NCBI GenBank assembly: GCA_021414025.1
Contig: JAIOPG010000005.1
Span: 124,001-188,000, forward strand
Length of the DNA stretch: 64,000 nt
Source of the DNA: Planctomycetota bacterium
Lineage (GTDB): Bacteria > Planctomycetota > Phycisphaerae > Phycisphaerales > SM1A02
Direction: 5' to 3'
The position numbers and the translations under genes are program-made. Positions 27,324 to 36,589 of this stretch are shown here, in pieces. The notes under the pieces are model-generated. The model was given only the letters and a program-made list of their open reading frames with translations. It was not told where the DNA came from and did no database searches. Position 1 is the stretch's first letter, and every line of letters starts with the position of its first letter.

Positions 27324-27354
27324 CCGCTGATGCGCTTCCGCCGAAAGCAGCGCT

Positions 27355-28269
27355 GTGGCTAAGAAAATTCTCATCACCGGCGGCTCGGGGCTCCTGGCAT
27401 TGAACTGGGCGGCGGCGATGCGAGATCGCTGCGCGGTCACGCTGGGTCTGCATTCGCGCCGGGTGGACATGCCGGGAGCCGCCTGCCGCTCGCTGGATCT
27501 TGAATCGGTTGACGCGCTGGCCGCGACGCTGGAAAGCATCGGGCCCGACCTGGTCGTGCACGCCGCGGGCATGACCAACGTGGAGCAATGCGAGGCGAGT
27601 CCGGATCAGGCGCACCGCGCCAATGTCGTGCTGGCCGAGAATGTCGCCGCGGCCTGCTCCAAGCTGGGCATCGCCCTGGCGCACATCTCGACCGACCATC
27701 TCTTCGCCGGCGACGAGGCGATGATCGAGGAGAGCCATCCCGTGGCGCCGCTGAATGTCTATGGAAAGACCAAGGCCGAAGCCGAGCAGCGCGTGCTGCG
27801 GCGGCACCCGAGCGCGCTGGTGGTGCGCACCAACTTCTACGGGTGGGGCCCCGCCCACCGCCGCTCTTTCAGCGATGTCATCATCGACGCGCTGCGGGCC
27901 GCGAAGCCGGTCCGGCTCTTTCATGACGTGCACTACACGCCGATCCTGATCGAGACCCTGGCCCTCGCGGTGCACGACCTGATCGAGGGCGGCGCGTCGG
28001 GCATCGTGCATGTCGTTGGCGACGAGCGCGTTTCGAAGTACCATTTTGGAATCAGGGTGGCGGAGGCGTTTGATTTCGACCCGCGTCTGATCCATCCGAT
28101 TGCCATTGCCGACATTCCAGGACTGATCACTCGTCCCAAAGACATGAGCTTGTCAAACCGACTTGCCTGCCGAACCATTGGACGGCCGCTCGGAAACCTT
28201 CAGGAGCACCTATGCCTACTTCGCCAGCAATCCAGCCACCCACTTCGAAATCCGCAGGTGCAGGCGTGA
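27355..28269 (+). CDS. RmlD-like NAD(P)-dependent sugar reductase
   Basis: 304 aa from GTG 27355. Rossmann loop GGSGLL (9-14) and catalytic YGKTK (Tyr136, Lys140) of the extended SDR family, closest in style to dTDP-4-dehydrorhamnose reductase. VVHAAGMTNVEQCE and ISTDHLFAG are RmlD-type motifs. No rhamnose genes accompany it, so it probably reduces or modifies an intermediate of the nonulosonate pathway. Its last 58 bases overlap pseC in another frame, and the pseC ribosome site lies inside this gene. Confidence 0.8.
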   Translation: MAKKILITGGSGLLALNWAAAMRDRCAVTLGLHSRRVDMPGAACRSLDLESVDALAATLESIGPDLVVHAAGMTNVEQCEASPDQAHRANVVLAENVAAACSKLGIALAHISTDHLFAGDEAMIEESHPVAPLNVYGKTKAEAEQRVLRRHPSALVVRTNFYGWGPAHRRSFSDVIIDALRAAKPVRLFHDVHYTPILIETLALAVHDLIEGGASGIVHVVGDERVSKYHFGIRVAEAFDFDPRLIHPIAIADIPGLITRPKDMSLSNRLACRTIGRPLGNLQEHLCLLRQQSSHPLRNPQVQA

Positions 28270-29438
28270 TTCCCTACGGCCGGCATCACGTGGACGAGGC
28301 GGATATCCAGGCGGTGGTCGATGTGCTTCGGGGCCGCGCGCTGACCCAGGGCCCGATGGTTGACGCTTTTGAGAAGGCGATCGCGGACTTTGTCGGAGCC
28401 AAGTACGCCGTGGCGATGTCCAGCGCCACCGCGGGGCTGCATCTTGCAGCGCTCGCCGCGGGTGTGGGACCCGGCAAGACGCTCATCACCTCGCCGATCA
28501 CTTTCGTCGCCAGCGCCAACGCCGGCGTCTATTGCGGCGGCCAGATCGCCTTCGCCGACATCGATCCCGCCACCGTCAACATGTGCCCGGCCTCCCTGCA
28601 GGAAGCGGTTTCGAAGCACACGAATGTCCGCGCGGTGATTCCAGTCCACTTCGCCGGACTTCCCTGCGACATGCCGGCGATCAAGAAGGCCGCGGATTCG
28701 GGCGGTGCCGTGGTGATCGAGGACGCCGCGCACGCGCTGGGCGCGACCTATCCCGGCGGCAAGCGCGTCGGCTGCTGCTCCCACTCGCTGATGACGGTGT
28801 TTTCCTTCCATCCGGTGAAGGCGATCGCGGCGGGCGAGGGCGGCATGATCACCACCAACGATGAGCCGACCTACCGCAAGCTGCTGCGGCTGCGCAGCCA
28901 CGGCATCAACAAGGCGAACGATCCGCTGCAGCTGCCCGACCAGTCGCTGACCGCGGGCGAGCCGAACCTCTGGTACTACGAGATGCAGGAGCTGGGCTTC
29001 CACTACCGCATCACCGACATCCAATGCGCACTTGGTTTGTCGCAGTTCAAGAAGCTCGAGCGCTTCCTGGCCCGGCGCCGCGAGCTGGTCGCGGCTTACG
29101 ACCGGGATTTCGCGGGGATGAAAACCTGCGCTCCGGCGCAGCGGACGGGCCGCGAACTCAGCGGCCACCATCTCTATGTGCTGCGGGCGGACTTTGCCGC
29201 GGCCGGCACCACGCGCCCGCGCGTGATGGCGGCGCTCAAGAGCCGCGGCATCGGCACGCAGGTGCACTACATCCCCGTGCCCGCCCACCCCTTCTATCAG
29301 CGGATGGGTTTGAAGCCCGCGGACTATCCCAGGTCGCAGGAGTACTACCGCTCGGCGCTGAGCATTCCGCTTTTCTACGACTTGACCAATGCGCAGCAGA
29401 AGCAGGTCGTGGAGGCGGTGAGAGAGCTCCTGCCTTGA
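28212..29438 (+). CDS. pseC: PseC, UDP-4-amino-4,6-dideoxy-N-acetyl-altrosamine aminotransferase
   Basis: 408 aa DegT/DnrJ/EryC1/StrS-fold PLP enzyme. PLP lysine Lys203 in FSFHPVKAI, cofactor Asp171 (IEDAAHALG), and GEGGMITT after the lysine. PseC transfers an amino group to the 4-keto product of PseB. AGGAG at 28201-28205 lies 6 bases before the ATG, inside the preceding gene, and fixes this start despite the 58-base overlap. The last codons overlap the start of the aldo/keto reductase. Confidence 0.9.
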   Translation: MPTSPAIQPPTSKSAGAGVIPYGRHHVDEADIQAVVDVLRGRALTQGPMVDAFEKAIADFVGAKYAVAMSSATAGLHLAALAAGVGPGKTLITSPITFVASANAGVYCGGQIAFADIDPATVNMCPASLQEAVSKHTNVRAVIPVHFAGLPCDMPAIKKAADSGGAVVIEDAAHALGATYPGGKRVGCCSHSLMTVFSFHPVKAIAAGEGGMITTNDEPTYRKLLRLRSHGINKANDPLQLPDQSLTAGEPNLWYYEMQELGFHYRITDIQCALGLSQFKKLERFLARRRELVAAYDRDFAGMKTCAPAQRTGRELSGHHLYVLRADFAAAGTTRPRVMAALKSRGIGTQVHYIPVPAHPFYQRMGLKPADYPRSQEYYRSALSIPLFYDLTNAQQKQVVEAVRELLP

Positions 29439-30304
29439 GACTGGCGATCGGCACCGCGCAGTTCGGCCTTCCCTATGGAGTCGCGAATCGAATTGGTCAG
29501 GTGAGCGCCGCGGAGGCGCGGGAGATCCTGCGCCGCGCCGCCGAGGCGGGCGTGGACACGATCGACACGGCAATGGCCTACGGCAACAGCGAGCAGCGGC
29601 TGGGCGAGATCGGCGTGAAGCATTTCAAGGTGGTCACCAAGCTTCCCGCGGCTCCGGTGGAGTGCACCGACCTTTCGGCGTGGATGATGCAGAGCGTGGA
29701 GGAGTCCTTGAAGCGGCTGGGCGTTGCGAAACTGGAGGGGCTGCTTCTGCACAAACCCTCGCAACTGCTCGAGGTGAACGGGAAGAAAATGTACGACACG
29801 CTGACCGCCCTCAAGAAGGATGGCTTCGTGAACAAGATTGGCGTCTCGATCTACGAGCCGTGCGAGCTCGAGCCCCTGACCGCGCGCTTTCACCTGGACC
29901 TCGTGCAGGCCCCCTTCAACGTCCTCGACCAGAGGCTGCGCACTTCGGGGTGGCTTGACAAGCTCGCCGAGCAAAACATCGAGGTGCACGTCCGGTCGAT
30001 TTTTCTGCAGGGCCTGCTGCTGATGGACGAAGCGAGCCGCCCGGAGAAGTTCAACCGTTGGGGCGCCTTCTGGATCCAATGGCACAAGCATCTTCGCGCG
30101 TCGGGCCGCACGGCGCTGGAGGCCTGCCTGGACTTCGCCATCTCGGAGAAACGGATCCATCGGCTGGTGGTCGGCGTCGAAAGCCTGGTCCAATTCGAGG
30201 AGTGCCTGCAGGCGATGCGCGGAACGCGAACATCAACCGGGTCTCCGCCGACGTGCGACGATGTGCAGCTCATGGACCCGAGGGCGTGGAGCGCACTGGT
30301 CTAG
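29435..30304 (+). CDS. aldo/keto reductase
   Basis: 289 aa from TTG 29435, which overlaps the pseC stop as TTGA. The sequence begins like an AKR (LAIGTAQFGLPYGV). The catalytic set is visible: Asp44 and Tyr49 (DTIDTAMAYGNSE), Lys69 (VVTKL) and a His in LLLHKP. Cytosolic NADPH-dependent carbonyl reductase. An AKR next to a NeuB-like synthase, SpsF and an aminomutase-family enzyme recurs in surface-glycan loci, so it probably acts on a sugar intermediate; the exact step is unknown. Confidence 0.82.
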   Translation: MRLAIGTAQFGLPYGVANRIGQVSAAEAREILRRAAEAGVDTIDTAMAYGNSEQRLGEIGVKHFKVVTKLPAAPVECTDLSAWMMQSVEESLKRLGVAKLEGLLLHKPSQLLEVNGKKMYDTLTALKKDGFVNKIGVSIYEPCELEPLTARFHLDLVQAPFNVLDQRLRTSGWLDKLAEQNIEVHVRSIFLQGLLLMDEASRPEKFNRWGAFWIQWHKHLRASGRTALEACLDFAISEKRIHRLVVGVESLVQFEECLQAMRGTRTSTGSPPTCDDVQLMDPRAWSALV

Positions 30305-30306
30305 CG

Positions 30307-31326
30307 ATGGATCTTCTTCTCATCATTCGCGGTCTGGCGGCGCTTTCCGTGGTCGTCTGGCATGCCGAGGGCAATCACGCCGAGTTTCCCCCGGTGGTGA
30401 ACATCCCCGGCCGCACCGCAGTGTGGCTCTTCTTCGGCATCTCCGGCTACGTGATCTCCTATGGATTCGTCCACCGGCGCTACAAGTACACGCTGCATGA
30501 TCTGCGCGACTTCTACATCAACCGATTCCTGCGGATCTATCCGCTCTTTCTTCTGCTCAGCGCGGTGGGTTGGATCACGCTGCTGCTGACCTCGGGAACA
30601 AGTCCGATCGGCTGGAGGGATCTGCCCGCCCAATTGCTGGCCATCCAGTTCGATCAGAACTACATCTTGAATGGAGTTTTCTGGACGCTGGGCATCGAGC
30701 TGCAGTTCTATCTGCTGGCGCCGCTGCTGGCATGGATGCTGCTCGGTCGCAAGAGCCGATGTCTCATTCCCTGTGCGTGTCTGTACGGAGTGATGGTGTA
30801 TTGGAATCAGTGCGCCGCCGATCAGTGGGGCTGGAGCTTCGATGGGCGGAACATCCTCGCGAATCTCTCCCATTTCTTCATGGGCATGATCGCCTGTCGG
30901 CTGGTCGCGGGAGGCAAGCCCAACATGAAGCTGCTCTTCTTTGCGCTGGCCGGCGCCGCCGCGGCGATCGCCTATTCGAACTGGCTTTACCACTGCAGGT
31001 CGGGCTGGTATTGGTCGGTGCGCGGCATCCTGCTGGTCGACGCGGCGATCTTTCTCTTCGTCGTCGCGCACGCCTGCTGCCAGCGGCCGAAGCACTCGCG
31101 GAACCCCGTCTATCTCGGCTTCGCCTTCCTGGGAACGCTTTCCTACGGCATCTACGCGTGGCACGCCTACCTCATGACACATCTGATCTGGCTTTCCACC
31201 AATGTTCTCGCGCTGATCGGAGCCTCGATCGTCGCGGCGTACTTTTCCTACCGGCTTGTGGAGCGGCCCTGCCTCAAGCTGAAGCGCAGGCATCCCGAAC
31301 CCCACGCTCCGACCGTAACCGAGTAG
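30307..31326 (+). CDS. acyltransferase 3 family membrane protein (OafA-like)
   Basis: 339 aa from ATG 30307, two bases after the AKR stop. About ten membrane helices. RGLAALSVVVWHAEGNH contains the conserved catalytic His of the family (R-A-x6-H pattern), followed by FFGISGYVISYGF and INRFLRIYP. Such proteins O-acylate glycans at the inner membrane from acyl-CoA. Its place between nonulosonate genes suggests that it acetylates the acid sugar or the finished polymer. Confidence 0.85.
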   Translation: MDLLLIIRGLAALSVVVWHAEGNHAEFPPVVNIPGRTAVWLFFGISGYVISYGFVHRRYKYTLHDLRDFYINRFLRIYPLFLLLSAVGWITLLLTSGTSPIGWRDLPAQLLAIQFDQNYILNGVFWTLGIELQFYLLAPLLAWMLLGRKSRCLIPCACLYGVMVYWNQCAADQWGWSFDGRNILANLSHFFMGMIACRLVAGGKPNMKLLFFALAGAAAAIAYSNWLYHCRSGWYWSVRGILLVDAAIFLFVVAHACCQRPKHSRNPVYLGFAFLGTLSYGIYAWHAYLMTHLIWLSTNVLALIGASIVAAYFSYRLVERPCLKLKRRHPEPHAPTVTE

Positions 31327-31381
31327 GCGCGGATCCGACGCGGGCCCATGCTAATCTGTCGGTTTCGCAAAGGAGCGCCTC

Positions 31382-32398
31382 GTGCAAGTCCAGATCATCG
31401 CCGAACTCGCCCAAGGGTTTGAGGGCCGTCCCGAGCAGACGCGCATGCTTTTGAAAGCAGCCGCGGCGGCCGGCGCGGACGCGGCGAAGTACCAATTGGT
31501 CTATGCGGACGAGTTGGCGACTCCCGACTACAAGCACTACGAGTTGTTCCGATCGCTGGAGATGCCCGACAAGGTCTGGCTGGAACTCGCGGCGTATGCC
31601 AAGGAACTTGGCATCCAGCTGCACCTGGACATTTTCGGCCCCAAGAGCCTGAAGTTGGCCGAGCGCTGCGGCGTGTCCGCCGTCAAGTTGCATGGCACCG
31701 ACATCGCGAATCTGGGCCTGCTGGAATTGGTCGCGGCAAGCTCCGTCGGAACCGTTTTGCTCGGCGCGGGCGGGGCACACGCCGACGAACTCAAGCGCGC
31801 GATGCAGGTTCTTGCCAGGAAAAAGGTCGTGGCGCTGCTGGGATTCCAGAGCTATCCCACGCCCAACGACACAAACCAGATCTCGCGGATCGCACGCGTT
31901 CTGAAGTTGTTCGCGAAGGACTTTCCACAGGCCAGCGTCGGATTCGCCGACCACGCCGATCCCGAGTGCCCGCTGCGCTACGCGCTGGCCGCCACGGCGA
32001 TCGGCGCGGGGGCGACGACCATCGAGAAGCACCTCACCCTGGCCGGAGTCATGAAGCTCGAGGACCACGAGTCGGCGCTCAACCCCGACGCCTTCGCCGA
32101 GTTTGTCGCGGTGATCCGCGACTGCGCCAAGGCTCTCGGTCACTCGAGCGACGCGAACGACTTCGGCATGTCGGAATCCGAGCGCGCCTACCGCAAAATG
32201 ATCCGCCGCCATGTCGTGGCGGGCCGCGACATTCCCGCGGGCTCCGCGCTGAAGCCCAACGATCTTGCCCTGAAGCGGACCGCGGCGGACGACGCCTTGA
32301 CGTCGCTGGACGAGGCCTACGGGCGCGAAGTGTTGCGCGATGTGGGAGCAAACCAGCCGATGACTCCCGCGACCATTCGGGCGGGAGCGGCGAAGTGA
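31382..32398 (+). CDS. divergent NeuB-like nonulosonic acid synthase
   Basis: 338 aa from GTG 31382, with AAGGAG seven bases upstream. A PEP-condensing TIM barrel of the NeuB family plus a C-terminal SAF domain (VVAGRDIPAGSAL near 280). Retains Glu215-Lys216-His217 (EKHLTL), but the usual AEIGxNHxG loop reads AELAQGFEG, and the phosphate-binding segment is GFADHADP. It differs clearly from the PseI at 38241, so it should use another substrate. It overlaps the SpsF-like gene as GTGA and probably supplies it. Confidence 0.82.
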   Translation: MQVQIIAELAQGFEGRPEQTRMLLKAAAAAGADAAKYQLVYADELATPDYKHYELFRSLEMPDKVWLELAAYAKELGIQLHLDIFGPKSLKLAERCGVSAVKLHGTDIANLGLLELVAASSVGTVLLGAGGAHADELKRAMQVLARKKVVALLGFQSYPTPNDTNQISRIARVLKLFAKDFPQASVGFADHADPECPLRYALAATAIGAGATTIEKHLTLAGVMKLEDHESALNPDAFAEFVAVIRDCAKALGHSSDANDFGMSESERAYRKMIRRHVVAGRDIPAGSALKPNDLALKRTAADDALTSLDEAYGREVLRDVGANQPMTPATIRAGAAK

Positions 32399-33165
32399 AA
32401 CGAAGGCTCGTGGCGGCGCTCGCCTGCCGCAATGTGGGAAGCCGCCTCTACGGCAAGCCCCTGCAAAAAATCAGCGACACGGTGTGCATCCTCGACCAGA
32501 TCATCCTGGCGATCAAGAAGTTTCCGGAAATCGACGAGATCGTGCTGGGCATCTCGGAAGGCGTGGCCAACCTTGCCTTCATCGATGTGGCCCACGAGCA
32601 CAAGGTGAGCTTCATTCTGGGCGATCCGGTCGACGTGCTCTTCCGCCTGGTGCAGTGCGGGCGCATGGGCAAGGCCACGGATGTCTTCCGCGTGACCACC
32701 GAGTGCCCCTGGTTCGCCTATGACATGCTGCCCGATCTCTGGAAGCGCCACGTCGCCGACGGCAACGACATCACCGTGACCGACCGGCTGCCCGAGGGAT
32801 TGAATTTCGAGATCTACACGCTCGAGGCGCTGGAGCGGGCGCACTCCAGGGGCGCCAGCCGCGACCGCTCCGAGTTCTGCTCGAACTATCCGCGGACCCA
32901 TCCCGATGAGTTCAAGAGCGCGGTCTACTCGCCGGCGGCGGCGCTGCAACGGACGGATTTGCGCATCACCGTGGACTATCCCGAGGACCTGATCATCGCC
33001 CGCGAGATCGCCAAGGAACACGCGGCCAAGATGCCGCTGGTGATGCCCGCCGACATCATCGCATTCCTCGACAAAAGGGCCGATTTGCGGGCCCTGGTGC
33101 AGCCCTACGTCGATCCCAAGCCCCTTTGGGGAATGATTCAAAATCAGCGAGAATGGAAGCCATGA
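32395..33165 (+). CDS. SpsF-like cytidylyltransferase (CMP-acid sugar synthetase candidate)
   Basis: 256 aa from GTG 32395, overlapping the synthase stop. N-terminal ALACRNVGSRLYGKPL is the nucleotidyltransferase signature in its SpsF form, followed by GDPVDVLFRL and TTECPWF. SpsF-type proteins accompany NeuB homologues (SpsE in Bacillus) and probably activate the acid sugar as the CMP derivative, filling the PseF/NeuA role in this block. No other NeuA-type gene lies in the pse block. Overlaps the next gene as ATGA. Confidence 0.75.
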   Translation: MKRRLVAALACRNVGSRLYGKPLQKISDTVCILDQIILAIKKFPEIDEIVLGISEGVANLAFIDVAHEHKVSFILGDPVDVLFRLVQCGRMGKATDVFRVTTECPWFAYDMLPDLWKRHVADGNDITVTDRLPEGLNFEIYTLEALERAHSRGASRDRSEFCSNYPRTHPDEFKSAVYSPAAALQRTDLRITVDYPEDLIIAREIAKEHAAKMPLVMPADIIAFLDKRADLRALVQPYVDPKPLWGMIQNQREWKP

Positions 33166-34598
33166 CCACCAAGATGAAAAAGCCCCACGCCGAGTCCGCG
33201 GATGCCAAGCGACCCGCCTCCGACGCCGAGTACCAGGCGCGACTTCTTCGCGCGATTCCCGGCGGAGCCCACACCTACTCCAGGGGACACGATCAATTTC
33301 CCGACAACGCTCCGGCGATCTTTGCCCGCGGCGAGGGCGTCTACGCCTACACACCCGATGGACGGCGCTACCTGGATTTCGCGATGGCGCTGGGCGCGGT
33401 CAACATCGGCTACGGCGAGCCGGCGATCGTGAGCGCTGCGACCAAGGGCATGAATCTTGGCAATGGCCTGAGCCGCCCGAGCATGATCGAGTTGGAGGCC
33501 GCCGAGCGCTTGATCGACCTCGTGCCCTCGATCGACATGGTGAAGTTCACCAAGAATGGATCGACCGCGGTCACCGCCGCGGTGAAGCTGGCCCGCGCCT
33601 TCACCGGCCGCGAACTGGTGGCCCGCTGCAGCCAGCATCCCTTCTTCTCCTACGACGACTGGTTCATCGGCTCGACGCCGGTCACGCGCGGCATCACCCG
33701 CAGCACGATCTCGGAGACGCTGACCTTCAACTACAACGACATTGCGAGCCTGGAGAAGCTGTTCGAACAGCACAAGGGCAAGATCGCCGCGGTGGTGCTG
33801 GAGCCGGCAAGCATGGTCTGCCCCAAGGTGGTCGGACAGCCGGCGTTTGTGGGTCCGATGCAGGAATGCTGGACGGAGAGCTCCTGCACGGCGCGAGACA
33901 CAGGCAAGAAGCATTTCCTTCACGAGGTGCGCGAGCTCTGCGACAAGCACGGCGTGGTCATGGTGCTCGACGAGATGATCACCGGATTCCGCTGGCATCT
34001 GGGCGGAGCCCAGCATGTGCTCGATGTGCGGCCCGACATCACCACTTTCGGCAAGGCAATGGCCAACGGCTTTTCGGTGGCCTGCGTCGGCGGACGCCGC
34101 GACATCATGCAGCTGGGCTCGATCGAATTCGCGGGCACCGAGCGCGTCTTCCTGCTCTCCACCACGCATGGCGCGGAGATGAGCGGACTGGCCGCGTTTC
34201 TTGCCACGGTCGACTTCATGGAGAAGAACAATGTGTGCGCCCACTTCTGGAACTGGGGCGAGCGCTTCGTGAAGGTCTTCAACCGCGCGGCCGAGAGCGC
34301 AGGCGTGTCCAAGCGGATCTACGCGGGCGGCCCCGCCTGCAAGCCCGGCTTTGTGACGCTCGATGAGAAGGGCCAGCCCTGCATGAAGCTGCGCACCCTT
34401 TTCATGCAGGAGATGCTCAAGCACAACATCCTGATGCCGCAGGTGGTCGTCGCTTACCGCCACGGCGACGCGGAGCTCAAGCTGGTCGAGCACGCCCTGG
34501 CTGACGCGATGCCCGTGATCGCCCGCGCCCTGAAGGAAGGCTTCGAGAAATACATCCATGGCCCGCTCGTGCAGCCCGTCTTCCGCAAATTGAATTGA
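33162..34598 (+). CDS. class III aminotransferase, glutamate-1-semialdehyde aminomutase family
   Basis: 478 aa from ATG 33162 (ATGA overlap with the SpsF-like gene); two further in-frame ATGs at 33126 and 33153 are inside that gene. PLP lysine Lys298 in TTFGKAMANG, with DEMITGFRWH upstream and PGGAHTYSRG near the N-terminus, as in HemL-like enzymes. At ~50 residues longer than HemL and embedded in a sugar locus, it more likely aminates a keto-sugar than serves haem synthesis. Confidence 0.82.
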   Translation: MTTKMKKPHAESADAKRPASDAEYQARLLRAIPGGAHTYSRGHDQFPDNAPAIFARGEGVYAYTPDGRRYLDFAMALGAVNIGYGEPAIVSAATKGMNLGNGLSRPSMIELEAAERLIDLVPSIDMVKFTKNGSTAVTAAVKLARAFTGRELVARCSQHPFFSYDDWFIGSTPVTRGITRSTISETLTFNYNDIASLEKLFEQHKGKIAAVVLEPASMVCPKVVGQPAFVGPMQECWTESSCTARDTGKKHFLHEVRELCDKHGVVMVLDEMITGFRWHLGGAQHVLDVRPDITTFGKAMANGFSVACVGGRRDIMQLGSIEFAGTERVFLLSTTHGAEMSGLAAFLATVDFMEKNNVCAHFWNWGERFVKVFNRAAESAGVSKRIYAGGPACKPGFVTLDEKGQPCMKLRTLFMQEMLKHNILMPQVVVAYRHGDAELKLVEHALADAMPVIARALKEGFEKYIHGPLVQPVFRKLN

Positions 34599-34617
34599 CG
34601 ATGCCGCGGAGCGATTC

Positions 34618-35529
34618 ATGATCCTGATCCGGGCCGAGGACCGGCCCAGTCGTGGGCGCGGCCACCGCTCCCGCGCCGAGGCGCTCGCACACGCCTGCCT
34701 GCGAGCGAAGTTGCCGGCCACCATGCTGGCCGGCGACCTTGAGTGGTCGCGCGAACTTTCCAAGGATGGGCTGCACGCCGAGCCGCTGTCGGAAGTGGGC
34801 GGCGATGCAACCGAGGCACGCCAGCTGGCCGGTGCCGCGAAGCGCCTCGCGGCCACACATGTCGTGCTGGATGGCGGGAGGTTTGTCCCGGGGTTCGTGA
34901 AGGCGCTTGCCGAGTCAGGCATCCGCGTGGTGCTGGTCGATGACACCGCCCGCGCCGATGTCTCAGCGGCATGGGCCGTGATCAATCCCAACATCTATGC
35001 CACCAAGAGCCTCTACACCCATCCGCACCCGGATCGCATCTTCGCGGGGCCGGACTACATCCTGCTGCGCCCGCCTTTTCTGAAGCCGCGCTCCGCGCCC
35101 ACTTCGAGTGCGGTCGTTCTTCTGGCGATGGGCGTGTCCGCCAGCGACGCGCTGCTGGCGGATCTGACGGCGCGGATCGAAACCCTTGGCATGAAACCCG
35201 TCGTCGCCCGCAACAAGAGCGCGGTGGAAATGGCTGCGGCGATCGACGCCTCCGAAGTGGTGATCTGCGGCGCCAGCGTGACGCTGCACGAGGTCTGGGC
35301 CCGCACCAGAAAAGCGATTCCGGTCTATCAGGCCCGCGACCAGGAGCTCTTTTGGAAGTGGTGCGCGGGGCTCTCGATTCCAACCGCAGTTTCGCTCGAC
35401 CGTGAAACCGGCGATGTGGCGAAGGCGATCGCCGATCTCCTGGGCAAGATCCGAGACGGCCGCGCTGCGCCGCAACCGGTCGTCGACCTGGGCGGCGGCG
35501 ATCGAATCGTGGAGCAGGTCCTTCGCTAG
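34618..35529 (+). CDS. PseG/SpsG-like nucleotide-sugar hydrolase
   Basis: 303 aa, GT-B-like fold. N-terminal RAEDRPSRGRGHRSRAEAL matches the PseG pattern IRADxSxxIGxGHxxRC with the catalytic His at 16; VVLVDDTA and VVICGASVTLHEVW fit the rest of the family, although the usual GG near 165 is replaced by AMGVS. PseG removes UDP from the diacetamido sugar before condensation by PseI. Divergent, so another hydrolase or transferase activity is possible. A diverged copy of its last 36 bases follows directly (35531-35570). Confidence 0.65.
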   Translation: MILIRAEDRPSRGRGHRSRAEALAHACLRAKLPATMLAGDLEWSRELSKDGLHAEPLSEVGGDATEARQLAGAAKRLAATHVVLDGGRFVPGFVKALAESGIRVVLVDDTARADVSAAWAVINPNIYATKSLYTHPHPDRIFAGPDYILLRPPFLKPRSAPTSSAVVLLAMGVSASDALLADLTARIETLGMKPVVARNKSAVEMAAAIDASEVVICGASVTLHEVWARTRKAIPVYQARDQELFWKWCAGLSIPTAVSLDRETGDVAKAIADLLGKIRDGRAAPQPVVDLGGGDRIVEQVLR

Positions 35530-35570
35530 TCCCGGCGACAATCGCATCGTGGAACAAGCCTTTCGATAGG
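35494..35570 (+). repeat. diverged tandem duplication of a gene's 3' end
   Basis: Bases 35494-35530 encode the end of the PseG-like protein (GDRIVEQVLR, stop). Bases 35531-35570 repeat this with one extra codon, shifted by one frame relative to the gene, and would read GDNRIVEQAFR, stop. Most differences fall at third codon positions, as in two once-functional coding copies. The second copy has no gene body, so it is a remnant. Confidence 0.6.
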
Positions 35571-35645
35571 CCCGGCGGCGCTCCCATCGCCCGTCCGCTC
35601 CGCGCCCGAAGGCGCGACATTGAATTACCATTGGCCGCAGCACCG

Positions 35646-36533
35646 ATGAAAACCGCAGCACCCCAACTTTCGCGGCACCCCCTGGGATTTCTCCAAGTCT
35701 CGCCCCTGCCGTCCGGCGAGGAGTTGGAGAAGTACTACCGCGACCAGTATTTCCAGGCGCCGACGGTGAAAACCTATTCAAGGAAGTATTCGCAGGAGGA
35801 GCTGGTGCTCCACCAGGTGGCCTGCGAGGTCTCCGACCATCTCTACAGGATCGAGCGGCCGGGCGGAACCCGCAGCGTCTTTGACATCGGATGCGGCGAG
35901 GGATTCTTCCTTAAAGGAATGAAATCGCTCGGCTGGAGCGTCGCGGGAACGGACTACTCCTCCGAGGGAATCTCCAATCACAACCCGGAGCTCAAGGGCG
36001 AGATGACCTTCGGCCCCGCGCTTGAGGTCATCGAGCAATTTCGAAAATCCGGACGGACCTTCGGCCTGGTCAACCTGGGAAACATCCTTGAACACGTGCT
36101 GGATCCGCTGCAACTGCTCGATGCGGTGCGCCCCCTGATGCGCGCCGACGGACTGCTACGCGTGGTGGTGCCCAACGACGGCTCGGAATTCCAGGCGATG
36201 CTGGAATCCCTGGGCTGCACGGGCCGTCCGTGGATCCACCCGCCGGACCATCTCTCCTATTTCAATTTCGACTGCCTCCCGGGAGTGCTGGCCTCCCGCG
36301 GCTATGCGACCCTCCGCCTGCTGGGCGATTTTCCGATCGAGCTCTATCTGCTCAACAAGCATTCCAACTACGACCTGGACAAGAGCCGCGGCCCCGAAGC
36401 GCATCTTTGCCGGGTCCGCACCGTCAACCATGTGCGCAGCCGCGGCGTCGAGAATTATGTCCGCTGGGCGGAGGGATTGGCGGCGGGCGCCACATCCCGC
36501 AGTTGCATCGCCTTCGCAAAGAACGCCGGCTAG
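35646..36533 (+). CDS. class I SAM-dependent methyltransferase
   Basis: 295 aa from ATG 35646; a TTG at 35631 is less likely. The SAM-binding motif FDIGCGEGFF is at 79-88, then an acidic VAGTDYSSEG and a LGNILEHVLDP motif, the Methyltransf_23 pattern. The N-terminus lacks the zinc-ribbon present in the methyltransferase at 42077. Probably methylates a sugar or acid-sugar intermediate. It is preceded by the duplicated tail and followed 56 bases later by the phosphatase-like gene. Confidence 0.8.
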   Translation: MKTAAPQLSRHPLGFLQVSPLPSGEELEKYYRDQYFQAPTVKTYSRKYSQEELVLHQVACEVSDHLYRIERPGGTRSVFDIGCGEGFFLKGMKSLGWSVAGTDYSSEGISNHNPELKGEMTFGPALEVIEQFRKSGRTFGLVNLGNILEHVLDPLQLLDAVRPLMRADGLLRVVVPNDGSEFQAMLESLGCTGRPWIHPPDHLSYFNFDCLPGVLASRGYATLRLLGDFPIELYLLNKHSNYDLDKSRGPEAHLCRVRTVNHVRSRGVENYVRWAEGLAAGATSRSCIAFAKNAG

Positions 36534-36589
36534 GTGCGCCTCGTGGGATCGATGAACTCCGCGAGCCTCGATCCGATGGAGCAGGAAGC

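Noticed and set aside
33144-34994. A 616-codon minus-strand frame opposite the aminomutase-family gene
   Set aside because: No recognisable motif; the plus strand carries the PLP lysine and overlaps correctly with its neighbours.
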